Positions 1 to 5,887 of a stretch of 9,918 nucleotides of DNA are shown here, one piece after another (within the stretch, counting starts at the first letter, position 1; every line of letters starts with the position of its first letter). The notes beneath the pieces are model-generated. The model saw only the letters and a program-made list of their open reading frames with translations. It was not told the origin of the DNA and did no database searches. This stretch comes from Lachnospiraceae bacterium (GTDB lineage: Bacteria > Bacillota > Clostridia > Lachnospirales > Lachnospiraceae): positions 1-9,918 of the forward strand of contig CAAGRM010000108.1 of NCBI GenBank assembly GCA_900772675.1. Reading direction: 5' to 3'. The position numbers and the translations under genes are program-made.

Positions 1-345
1 GCGTACAATGAAAGAGTGGTGAAAGAAGGTTGACGTTCTGTATATTATAGTGACCTGATGCTGTTTCACCTGGTGATTGGTGCAATGTATCTGGCGAAGG
101 AAGAGATGACATATGAAGGAAAAAATGTTTCTGTGGTCAGAAAGCTGCTGAAACAGTATGGGTCAGATCCGTTTGTTCGAAAAACCGTGACGATACGGAA
201 TTGCCTGCATTACGGAGTTCAAATCAAATCGGTATTCTGGAAACTATTAAGCTTCACCCTCGTATTATTTTTACGTATTCACGCATATGGTTTTTTGTCA
301 GCTATCCTCGTTTTTATGTCCCGGCTTGGAATTGATAGTCTGTAG
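1..345 (+). pseudogene. Possible C-terminal remnant of an upstream gene, interrupted by TGA
   Basis: Frame 1 is open from the left edge to TAG at 343-345 except for one TGA at 31-33. The first ten codons read AYNERVVKEG and the frame continues after the stop as RSVYYSDLMLFHLVIGAMYLAKEE. A separate 95-residue ORF could start at ATG 58, but no ribosome binding site precedes it. The encoded stretch has a polar basic middle and a hydrophobic segment near its end (LLSFTLVLFLRIHAYGFLSAI), like the tail of a larger, possibly membrane-associated protein. Two readings fit: an upstream gene simply ends at 33 and the rest is non-coding, or the whole stretch is the end of a gene broken by a nonsense mutation. 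TGA is used as a normal stop by the next gene (927-929), so recoding is unlikely. The protein family is not recognised. Confidence 0.3.
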
Positions 346-388
346 ATGATTCCTGACAAATCTTTCTTTTTTCTGAATGTTTTTAACT

Positions 389-416
389 TTGCTTGTTATT
401 TTTTCATCATTATAGT
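389..416 (+). promoter_or_regulatory. Probable promoter of the nfeD-SPFH operon
   Basis: TTGCTT at 389-394 is followed after 16 bases by TATAGT (411-416, five of six matches to TATAAT). It lies in a T-rich stretch about 45 bases before the nfeD start. The -35 is weak, so this is a reasonable but unproven sigma-A type promoter. Confidence 0.45.
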
Positions 417-461
417 ATGATGAATACAACAGCCAATTTTTTCAGAAAGGGGGAAAAACGC

Positions 462-929
462 ATGGGTATTACAGCTTACCTGCCGGTTTACTGGCTGATC
501 GCACTCGTCGTTTTTTTAGTGATTGAAGCAGCAACACTTGGCCTTGCGACGATCTGGTTTGCAGGTGGGGCGCTTGTTGCTTTGATCGCTGCCATGTGCG
601 GAGCCGGGATTGTAATTCAGATTGTACTGTTTCTTGTTGTATCGCTGGTACTTCTGTTTTTTACACGTCCGCTCGCCGTTCGCTTTCTGAATAAGGATAC
701 ACTGAAGACGAACGTGGACCGTGTGGTTGGCATGGAAGGAGTCGTGACGGAAGAAATCTCCAATCTTGCGGGAACCGGAAAGGTTTCGCTTGGAGGAAAC
801 ATGTGGACTGCGCGTACAGAGAACGAAGGAGGTACGATTCCCGTGGATGCAGTCGTTACGGTGCTCCGTGTGGAAGGCGTCAAGCTGATTGTAAAGGTCA
901 AAGAAAAAGAAGGAGGAAATGAAACATGA
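462..929 (+). CDS. NfeD-like membrane protein, partner of the downstream SPFH protein
   Basis: This encodes 155 residues. ATG 462 is preferred over the in-frame ATG at 393 because GAAAGGGGGAAAAACG directly precedes it and because residue 1 then leads straight into the first membrane segment. Three hydrophobic segments are visible (about 8-29, 31-48 and 50-67). They are followed by a soluble domain (about 85-147) with the typical NfeD pattern: G90 MEGVVTEEI, then GTGKVSLGGNMWTAR at 104-118, then VTVLRVEGVKLIV near the end. In the family this part is a small OB fold. NfeD proteins are encoded next to SPFH/stomatin genes and are thought to help them form or regulate membrane microdomains. Here the stop codon overlaps the start of an SPFH gene in ATGA, which supports translational coupling. 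The protein is the short form, without the N-terminal ClpP-like protease domain of long NfeD proteins. The exact function is unknown. Confidence 0.88.
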   Translation: MGITAYLPVYWLIALVVFLVIEAATLGLATIWFAGGALVALIAAMCGAGIVIQIVLFLVVSLVLLFFTRPLAVRFLNKDTLKTNVDRVVGMEGVVTEEISNLAGTGKVSLGGNMWTARTENEGGTIPVDAVVTVLRVEGVKLIVKVKEKEGGNET

Positions 930-1894
930 GTGGTGGAGGAGTTGCAGGAATTTTATTGATTTTGCTTCTTGTGGTTGCATTGTTTATCGCAGCATCGTGT
1001 GTGAAAATTGTACCGCAGGCCAGTGCTTACGTGGTAGAGAGCCTTGGAAAATACAAGGACACCTGGGCAACCGGTCTTCATTTTAAGGTTCCGTTTATCG
1101 AGCGTGTAGCGATTCGCGTAAACCTGAAAGAGCAGGTGGTGGATTTCCCGCCGCAGCCGGTTATCACAAAAGATAATGTTACGATGCAGATTGATACCGT
1201 TGTATTCTTCCAGATTACCGATCCGAAGCTGTTTGCATACGGTGTTGTCAATCCGCTGATGGCAATTGAAAACCTGACGGCAACAACGCTTCGAAATATC
1301 ATTGGAGATCTGGAGCTCGATGAAACGCTGACATCCCGTGAGATCATCAACACGAAGATGCAGGCTGCGCTTGATATCGCGACCGATCCGTGGGGAATTA
1401 AAGTAAACCGTGTCGAGCTGAAAAACATTATGCCTCCGGCAGCCATCCAGGAAGCGATGGAGAAACAGATGAAGGCAGAGCGTGAACGCCGTGAAGCAAT
1501 CCTGATTGCAGAAGGAGAGAAAAAATCGACCATCCTTGTTGCCGAAGGTAAAAAACAGTCAGCTATTCTCGATGCAGAGGCTGAAAAACAGGCGGCTATT
1601 CTTCGTGCAGAGGCAGAAAAAGAGAAACGGATTCGTGAGGCAGAAGGTCAGGCAGAGGCAATCCTTAAAGTACAGCAGGCAAATGCCGATGGTATCCGTG
1701 CGATCAAAGAAGCCGGTGCGGACGATGCCGTTCTTACCTTAAAGAGCCTTGAGGCACTTGGCGTTCTGGCAAATGGAAAGGCAACAAAGATTGTTGTTCC
1801 GTCTGATCTGCAGGGACTGGCAAGTCTGGCCACCACATTCAAAGGTATTGTGGAGGAACAGAAAGTGCCGGCAGGAAAAGAAGTGCAGAAGTAA
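926..1894 (+). CDS. SPFH/band 7 (stomatin/QmcA-like) membrane scaffold protein
   Basis: The 322-residue product has one N-terminal hydrophobic segment (about 6-25, GILLILLLVVALFIAAS) that would anchor it in the membrane. Next comes an SPFH/band 7 domain (about 27-190) with family-typical stretches such as VPQASAYVVESLGKY, GLHFKVPFIERV, LKEQVVDFPPQPVITKDNV and LRNIIGDLELDETLTSRE. A long Ala/Glu/Lys-rich helix follows (about 180-250) and then a small C-terminal region with LEALGVLANGKATKIVVP. This is the arrangement of stomatin, bacterial QmcA and slipins, which oligomerise on membranes and organise or protect membrane proteins. The 4-base overlap with the upstream nfeD-like gene is the classic stomatin operon partner arrangement. 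It is distinguished from HflK/HflC by the nfeD neighbour and the absence of a paired second SPFH gene, and from flotillin by the sequence of the SPFH core. The specific cellular role cannot be read from the sequence. Confidence 0.93.
   Translation: MSGGGVAGILLILLLVVALFIAASCVKIVPQASAYVVESLGKYKDTWATGLHFKVPFIERVAIRVNLKEQVVDFPPQPVITKDNVTMQIDTVVFFQITDPKLFAYGVVNPLMAIENLTATTLRNIIGDLELDETLTSREIINTKMQAALDIATDPWGIKVNRVELKNIMPPAAIQEAMEKQMKAERERREAILIAEGEKKSTILVAEGKKQSAILDAEAEKQAAILRAEAEKEKRIREAEGQAEAILKVQQANADGIRAIKEAGADDAVLTLKSLEALGVLANGKATKIVVPSDLQGLASLATTFKGIVEEQKVPAGKEVQK
1475..1672 (+). repeat. Six 11-residue (33-bp) coiled-coil repeats in the SPFH gene
   Basis: Residues 184-249 of the SPFH protein fall into six units of 11 residues, each starting with Ala-Glu: at 184, 195, 206, 217, 228 and 239. 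Examples are AEGEKKSTILV, AEGKKQSAILD and AEAEKQAAILR. Ile or Leu recurs at the same unit positions. An 11-residue period corresponds to three helical turns, as in right-handed hendecad coiled coils, and fits the long helical stalk known in SPFH oligomers. The DNA repeat is imperfect, so conservation is mainly at protein level. Confidence 0.8.
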
Positions 1895-1953
1895 TCAGAA
1901 ATAGTTAGAAGAGATCAGAAATAAAACAGAGATAAAGAAATAAGTAAAACAGG

Positions 1954-1996
1954 ATTCTCCCGTGAAAAGCATCAAGCCGGACACGGGAGAATTTTC
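1954..1996 (+). terminator. Probable intrinsic terminator after the SPFH gene
   Basis: An exact 11-bp inverted repeat, ATTCTCCCGTG (1954-1964) and CACGGGAGAAT (1982-1992), has a 17-base loop and is followed by TTTTC. It begins about 60 bases after the SPFH stop. The T run is short and the loop large, so termination may be partial. Confidence 0.65.
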
Positions 1997-2017
1997 TGTA
2001 TGAAAAGTACAATGAAA

Positions 2018-2072
2018 TGCATAAAAATACATATATTATGAATATTATAAAGAAAATACGTAAAAATATACA
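2018..2072 (+). promoter_or_regulatory. Candidate row of ARG boxes (ArgR/AhrC operator) upstream of argF
   Basis: TGCATAAAAATACA (2018-2031) fits the ARG-box layout of two TGNAT-type half sites around four A/T bases. CGTAAAAATATACA (2059-2072) keeps the right half (ATACA) exactly. Between them TGAATATTATAAAG (2039-2052) keeps the left half TGAAT exactly. Starts are 21 and 20 bases apart, close to the two-turn spacing typical of paired ARG boxes bound by ArgR hexamers. All lie upstream of the -35 element at 2081, where the regulator could block or help RNA polymerase. The region is very A/T-rich, so chance matches are a real risk; the first site is the best. Together with the features next to it, this accounts for the 320-base gap between the SPFH gene and argF. 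Confidence 0.45.
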
Positions 2073-2080
2073 TCTTCCTC

Positions 2081-2109
2081 TTGACAGATGAACAGGTCTG
2101 TTTCATAAT
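2081..2109 (+). promoter_or_regulatory. Main argF promoter
   Basis: A perfect TTGACA (2081-2086) is followed after exactly 17 bases by CATAAT (2104-2109, five of six). The expected start near 2116 gives a leader of about 100 bases before argF. Confidence 0.8.
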
Positions 2110-2147
2110 AGAGACTATTCAAGGAAACCAAGGGGGCAAAAAACCTT

Positions 2148-2177
2148 TTGACCCAACATCACAGTATAGGAAATAAT
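2148..2177 (+). promoter_or_regulatory. Possible second argF promoter, overlapping a small hairpin
   Basis: TTGACC (2148-2153) is followed after 18 bases by AATAAT (2172-2177); both elements match five of six. It sits inside the leader of the upstream promoter. The same bases form a weak hairpin: GGG and CAAAA from 2132-2141 can pair with TTTTG and CCC at 2146-2154, with a bulge and a mismatch. Either signal may be fortuitous. Confidence 0.35.
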
Positions 2178-2214
2178 AAAATACACCATATGCAGATATA
2201 AGGAGGAACAAGCC

Positions 2215-3204
2215 ATGGATTTAAAAGGACGCGATTTTCTGACATTAAAGGATTTTACACCGGAAGAGATTGCCTATCTGCTGGACCTGTCCGCAGAGCT
2301 GAAGGAGAAGAAAAAGAAAGGCATTCCGGTGGATACCCTGCGCGGTAAAAACGTTGCACTGATTTTTGAGAAAACCAGCACCAGAACCCGCTGTTCCTTC
2401 GAGGTAGCTGCACACGATCTCGGTATGGGAACAACGTATCTGGATCCGATCGGTTCCCAGATCGGCAAAAAAGAGAGCATTAAAGATACAGCCCGCGTTC
2501 TTGCCGGTATGTATGAGGGAATTGAATACCGTGGATTTGGTCAGGAAATTGTAGAAGAGCTGGCAAAATATTCGAAAGTTCCGGTATGGAACGGACTGAC
2601 GAATGAGTATCATCCGACACAGATGCTTGCCGACATGCTGACGATCCAGGAAGAATTCGGCCATTTAAAAGGCATCAAATTCGTTTACATGGGCGACGCC
2701 CGCTACAATATGGGAAATTCCCTGATGATTGCATCTGCCAAGATGGGAATGGATTTTGTGGCCTGTGCACCGAAGAAATACTTCCCGAACGCAGAGCTTG
2801 TGGCTCAGTGTGAGGAGTATGCAAAGGAGAGCGGTGCAACCATCACCCTCACCGAGGATGTAAAAGAGGGAACAAAAGATGCCGATGTTATCTACACCGA
2901 TGTCTGGGTATCTATGGGTGAGCCGGACAGCGTATGGGAAGAGAGAATCCACGATCTGACTCCGTACCGTGTCACAAAAGAAGCAATGGCAAATGCAAAA
3001 GATACCGCCGTATTCCTGCACTGTCTGCCGTCCTTCCACGATCTGAAAACAAAGATCGGAAAAGAGATCCACGACCGCTACGGCCTGAATGAGATGGAAG
3101 TAACCGATGAAGTATTTGAATCTGCGCAGTCGAGAGTATTCGAAGAAGCAGAGAACCGTATGCATACGATCAAAGCAGTTATGGCAGCGACTCTCGGAGC
3201 ATAA
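2215..3204 (+). CDS. argF: Ornithine carbamoyltransferase
   Basis: This 329-residue enzyme transfers a carbamoyl group from carbamoyl phosphate to ornithine, giving citrulline for cytosolic arginine synthesis. The diagnostic sites are all present: the carbamoyl-phosphate loop STRTR at 55-59, HPTQ at 133-136, the ornithine-binding D229xxxS233-M-G motif (DVWVSMG), and HCLP at 269-272 with the catalytic cysteine. The DxxxSMG motif separates it from aspartate carbamoyltransferase. Length is normal for the family. The start is set by an ideal AGGAGG (2201-2206) just upstream of ATG. The gene stands alone between its own promoter and a strong terminator, with no other arginine genes and no arcA or arcC in view. 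With the ARG-box-like sites this suggests the biosynthetic form (argF) rather than the catabolic form (arcB), although sequence alone does not fully separate the two. Confidence 0.96.
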   Translation: MDLKGRDFLTLKDFTPEEIAYLLDLSAELKEKKKKGIPVDTLRGKNVALIFEKTSTRTRCSFEVAAHDLGMGTTYLDPIGSQIGKKESIKDTARVLAGMYEGIEYRGFGQEIVEELAKYSKVPVWNGLTNEYHPTQMLADMLTIQEEFGHLKGIKFVYMGDARYNMGNSLMIASAKMGMDFVACAPKKYFPNAELVAQCEEYAKESGATITLTEDVKEGTKDADVIYTDVWVSMGEPDSVWEERIHDLTPYRVTKEAMANAKDTAVFLHCLPSFHDLKTKIGKEIHDRYGLNEMEVTDEVFESAQSRVFEEAENRMHTIKAVMAATLGA

Positions 3205-3213
3205 AGTTTTGGG

Positions 3214-3242
3214 TGGAAAAACCGGAATAGACTGTGTATAAT
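3214..3242 (+). promoter_or_regulatory. Promoter-like sequence just upstream of the argF terminator hairpin
   Basis: TGGAAA (3214-3219) is followed after 17 bases by a perfect TATAAT (3237-3242). Transcription would begin near 3249 and meet the strong hairpin at 3263-3301 almost at once. Either this drives birA with read-through or attenuation, or it makes a very short RNA, or it is a chance match. The -35 is only four of six. Confidence 0.4.
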
Positions 3243-3262
3243 AGAATAACGAAGAAACACGC

Positions 3263-3309
3263 ACAGCAGCGCTGCGGAAAACTCTTCCGCAGCGCTGCTG
3301 TTGATTTTT
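3263..3309 (+). terminator. Very strong intrinsic terminator after argF
   Basis: A perfect 17-bp inverted repeat (3263-3279 with 3285-3301) has a 5-base loop and is followed by TTGATTTTT. Each arm contains the 10-base palindrome GCAGCGCTGC (3266-3275 and 3289-3298), so each arm could also pair with itself. The GC-rich stem and T run mark a classic factor-independent terminator. Confidence 0.9.
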
Positions 3310-3371
3310 CGAAATGCATAAAGCGTGCTTCTTATAGTCAGAAAGCAACACAGGGAGTGTGATAATACGAT

Positions 3372-4364
3372 ATGCTGGAAAATAAGAGAGCCGAGACGCT
3401 GCGCCTTCTGCGGGAATCCGGGAAAAATGTTTCCGGACAGGAGCTGTGTGAACATTTTGGGATTTCCCGCACTGCAGTATGGAAAATGATGAATCAGTTG
3501 AAAGAAGAAGGATACGAAATTGAAGCCGTTCAGAATAAGGGATACCGTCTGTTAAATGAGCCGGATCTTGTAACGAAGGATGAGCTGGAAAGCCGCACGC
3601 ATACGAAATATGTCGGACAGACGGTTTATTACAGCCGCGAGGTGGATTCGACAAACACGTGGGCGAAGCGGTTGGCGGAAGAGGGTGCGCCGAACGGCAC
3701 CCTGACAACAGCCGAGACGCAGACTGCCGGAAAAGGCCGCCGCGGCAGAGTCTGGAAATCGCCGGAGGGAACCTCTGTTTCGATGTCGATTCTGCTGTAC
3801 CCGGATCTTGAGCCGGCCAAAGCACCGATGCTGACGATTGTAATGGGACTTGCCGTAGTGCAGGGTGTGCAAAGAGCGCTCGGTGTCGATACGAAAATCA
3901 AATGGCCGAACGACGCGGTGCTGAATGGGAAAAAGCTCTGTGGGATCCTGACAGAGATGAGCGCACAGATCGATTACATCAATTATGTTGTCATCGGAAC
4001 CGGAATCAATGTCAATCAGATGGAATTCCCGGAAGAAATCGCGGAGATTGCGACCTCACTGGCGATAGAAATGGGTCATCCCGTCAACCGGGCGAAAGTG
4101 GTCGCAGCAGTGCTGGAGGCATTTGAGGAGGACTATGAAAAATTCCTGGAAGCAGGGGATCTCTCCGGGCTGAAGGAAGCATATGAGGCTGTGCTTGCAA
4201 ACAAAGACCAGCCGGTGCGTGTACTCGATCCGAAGGAACCGTTCGAGGGCGTTGCACTTGGCATCACGCCGACCGGTGAGCTGCGCGTGCAAAAAGAGGA
4301 CGGAACGATTGTTGAGGTGCATTCCGGCGAGGTTTCGGTGCGAGGCTTATACAGCTACGTATAG
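3372..4364 (+). CDS. birA: Bifunctional biotin protein ligase and biotin-responsive repressor BirA
   Basis: The 330-residue protein activates biotin with ATP to biotinyl-AMP and joins it to a lysine of biotin carboxyl carrier domains. Residues 1-62 form a winged helix-turn-helix (ISRTAVWKMMNQLKEEGYEIEAV), so this is the class II form that can also repress biotin genes. The catalytic domain shows STNTWA (93-98), the biotinyl-AMP loop AGKGRRGRVW (119-128), KWPND (177-181) and IGTGINVN (208-215). The small SH3-like C-terminal domain covers about 280-330. The start is fixed by an in-frame stop at 3363-3365. However, the best ribosome binding site, GGGAG at 3353-3357, is 14 bases away, unusually far, so translation may be modest. 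A weak -10 (TATAGT, 3333-3338) lies between the terminator and the gene. No biotin synthesis or transport gene is nearby; the gene probably heads a unit with the next two. Confidence 0.95.
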   Translation: MLENKRAETLRLLRESGKNVSGQELCEHFGISRTAVWKMMNQLKEEGYEIEAVQNKGYRLLNEPDLVTKDELESRTHTKYVGQTVYYSREVDSTNTWAKRLAEEGAPNGTLTTAETQTAGKGRRGRVWKSPEGTSVSMSILLYPDLEPAKAPMLTIVMGLAVVQGVQRALGVDTKIKWPNDAVLNGKKLCGILTEMSAQIDYINYVVIGTGINVNQMEFPEEIAEIATSLAIEMGHPVNRAKVVAAVLEAFEEDYEKFLEAGDLSGLKEAYEAVLANKDQPVRVLDPKEPFEGVALGITPTGELRVQKEDGTIVEVHSGEVSVRGLYSYV

Positions 4365-4396
4365 AGAGACCGGAAAAGGAAGAGAAAGGAAAAATC

Positions 4397-4780
4397 ATGT
4401 ATTCAGATAATGAAAAAGTAGTGCTCTGCGGAGCAAGTGCATATGAACAGAAATATTATTTTAACCAGGATTTTGCATCCCTGCCACAGTCTGTGCAGGA
4501 TGAGCTTCATGTTATGTGTGTTATGTTTACGGTAGAAATCGGCGGTATTTTTACCATGTGGTTTGACAGCGACGGAAGTCTGCAGTTTGAGACAGAGGCC
4601 GTAGACGCAGATGCGATGTATGACGAGATCGGCGGCGCGCTTCGGATTAAGCAGTATCAGGAAGAAAAAAAGGAGCTGCTGGAATCCCTGGAGCTGTATT
4701 ATCGTGTCTTCTTCCTCGGTGAGGAGGTGCCGGAGGAGGCGCTGATGGAAGAGGACGGAGAGAAGCCGAATGGAAAATAA
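4397..4780 (+). CDS. Uncharacterised acidic protein between birA and dusB (possibly the DUF6145 family)
   Basis: This encodes 127 residues. ATG 4397 follows AAAGGA (4385-4390) at good spacing and lies 32 bases after the birA stop. The protein is acidic and soluble, with no signal peptide or membrane helix. The N-terminal half has Cys, Tyr and Phe-rich strands (VVLCGASAYEQKYYFN). A compact hydrophobic core follows (DELHVMCVMFTVEIGGIFTMWFD, split by DGSLQFETEA), then a charged helix (YQEEKKELLESLELYYRVFF). The tail is Glu-rich. From memory it resembles a small family called DUF6145 found beside birA/dusB in Lachnospiraceae, but I cannot confirm this. Its end overlaps dusB by 11 bases, so the two are probably translationally coupled. 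No catalytic motif is apparent and no function is proposed. Confidence 0.85.
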   Translation: MYSDNEKVVLCGASAYEQKYYFNQDFASLPQSVQDELHVMCVMFTVEIGGIFTMWFDSDGSLQFETEAVDADAMYDEIGGALRIKQYQEEKKELLESLELYYRVFFLGEEVPEEALMEEDGEKPNGK

Positions 4781-5768
4781 GAAACGTACACTGCAAAAGA
4801 TGCCGCCACTGAAAATCGGAAACGTGGAGATGCCGAACCCACTCGTGCTTGCACCGATGGCGGGGGTGACGGATCTGCCGTTTCGTGTCCTGTGCAAGGA
4901 GCAGGGTGCGGGCTTGATCTGTATGGAAATGGTGAGTGCGAAGGCAATTTTATATAAAAATAAAAATACCGAGGGTCTGATGACGATCGATCCGGGTGAG
5001 CATCCGGTGTCCCTGCAGCTTTTCGGCAGTGATCCGGAAATTTTGGGGCAGATTGCCGCTCAGATCGAAGAAAGGCCGTTTGATATTCTGGATTTTAACA
5101 TGGGCTGTCCGGTGCCAAAGGTTGTCAATAACGGCGAAGGCTCGGCCCTTATGAAGGATCCGCATCTGGTGAGGGAAATCGTGACAAGCATGGTAAAGGC
5201 AGTGAAAAAGCCTGTAACCGTAAAGATTCGAAAGGGCTTTAACGAAGAATCGGCGAATGCTGTGGAAATTGCGAAGATCCTCGAGGACTGCGGAGTGGCC
5301 GCAATTGCGGTTCATGGAAGAACGAGAGCGCAGTTTTATTCCGGAAAAGCAGACTGGGATATCATCCGCCGGGTAAAAGAGGCAGTCTCGATTCCGGTTA
5401 TCGGAAACGGCGATGTGACAGATGCGGCGAGTGCCGAGGCACTGGTGGAGCAGACCGGCTGTGACGGAATCATGATCGGACGCGGCGCGGAAGGAAATCC
5501 GTGGATTTTTAAACAGATTCTTCATTATATGGAAACAGGCGAAACGCTTGCAAGGCCGACCCAGCATGAGGTAAAAGAAATGATGCTCCGCCATGCACGG
5601 ATGCAGGTGGAATACAAAGGCGGAGCGATCGGCATCCGCGAGATGCGCAAGCATGTTGCATGGTATACGGCAGGCTTTCCGCATTCGGCAAAGCTGCGCG
5701 CGGCGATCAATCAGGTGGAGAGCCTGCAGGCGCTGGAACAGATGCTGAATGAGTGGGAACGAGGATAA
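4770..5768 (+). CDS. dusB: tRNA-dihydrouridine synthase, DusB type
   Basis: This 332-residue flavoenzyme reduces specific uridines in tRNA to dihydrouridine using FMN and NAD(P)H. The FMN-binding TIM barrel is clear: PLVLAPMAGVTDLPFR (24-39), the catalytic cysteine in NMGCPVPKV (Cys113), the KIRKGF strand (152-157), HGRTRAQFYSGKADW (182-196), IGNGDV (211-216) and GIMIGRGAEGNPW (233-245). The C-terminal helical tRNA-binding domain ends with the typical REMRKHVAWYTAGFPHSAKLR. Length is normal. ATG 4770 is chosen because GGAG at 4757-4760 is well placed; a second Met (codon 11, position 4800) has no better site. The gene overlaps the preceding one by 11 bases and is followed directly by a terminator, so it ends the birA unit. 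The subtype is assigned from overall sequence pattern. Confidence 0.95.
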   Translation: MENKKRTLQKMPPLKIGNVEMPNPLVLAPMAGVTDLPFRVLCKEQGAGLICMEMVSAKAILYKNKNTEGLMTIDPGEHPVSLQLFGSDPEILGQIAAQIEERPFDILDFNMGCPVPKVVNNGEGSALMKDPHLVREIVTSMVKAVKKPVTVKIRKGFNEESANAVEIAKILEDCGVAAIAVHGRTRAQFYSGKADWDIIRRVKEAVSIPVIGNGDVTDAASAEALVEQTGCDGIMIGRGAEGNPWIFKQILHYMETGETLARPTQHEVKEMMLRHARMQVEYKGGAIGIREMRKHVAWYTAGFPHSAKLRAAINQVESLQALEQMLNEWERG

Positions 5769-5780
5769 AAACAAGTCAAA

Positions 5781-5828
5781 AAGGTACCTATGATATGCCA
5801 ATATTGATATATCATGGGTGCTTTTTTT
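5781..5828 (+). terminator. Intrinsic terminator after dusB
   Basis: Bases 5784-5796 pair with 5809-5821 in a 13-bp stem with two G-U pairs. The stem is extended by A residues facing the T run, and seven T residues (5822-5828) follow. It starts 12 bases after the dusB stop. Confidence 0.85.
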
Positions 5829-5829
5829 A

Positions 5830-5838
5830 TGCTATACT
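5830..5838 (+). promoter_or_regulatory. Extended -10 promoter of the MATE gene
   Basis: TGCTATACT is an extended -10 element (TGn plus TATACT, five of six). No good -35 exists at the right distance, because that region is the right arm of the dusB terminator; TTGATA at 5804-5809 is 23 bases away, too far. The motif touches the end of the terminator T run. Transcription would start near 5845, about 43 bases before the gene. Confidence 0.6.
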
Positions 5839-5887
5839 GATAAACAGAGGTATTGGGACAAAAAATACAAAAGAGGGAGTGTAGTGT

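Noticed and set aside
393..461. Longer N-terminus for the NfeD-like protein from ATG 393
   Set aside because: The region overlaps the likely promoter, has no ribosome binding site before it, and the added residues do not resemble NfeD; ATG 462 has a strong site.
2665..3825. 386-codon minus-strand open frame across the argF 3' half and birA 5' half
   Set aside because: It runs antisense through two certain genes and through the terminator. Its translation is rich in Cys, Ser, Arg and His with no domain pattern, as expected of a mirror frame.
4950..5801. 283-codon minus-strand open frame
   Set aside because: It is antisense to almost all of dusB, has no recognisable domain, and its composition is typical of a shadow frame.
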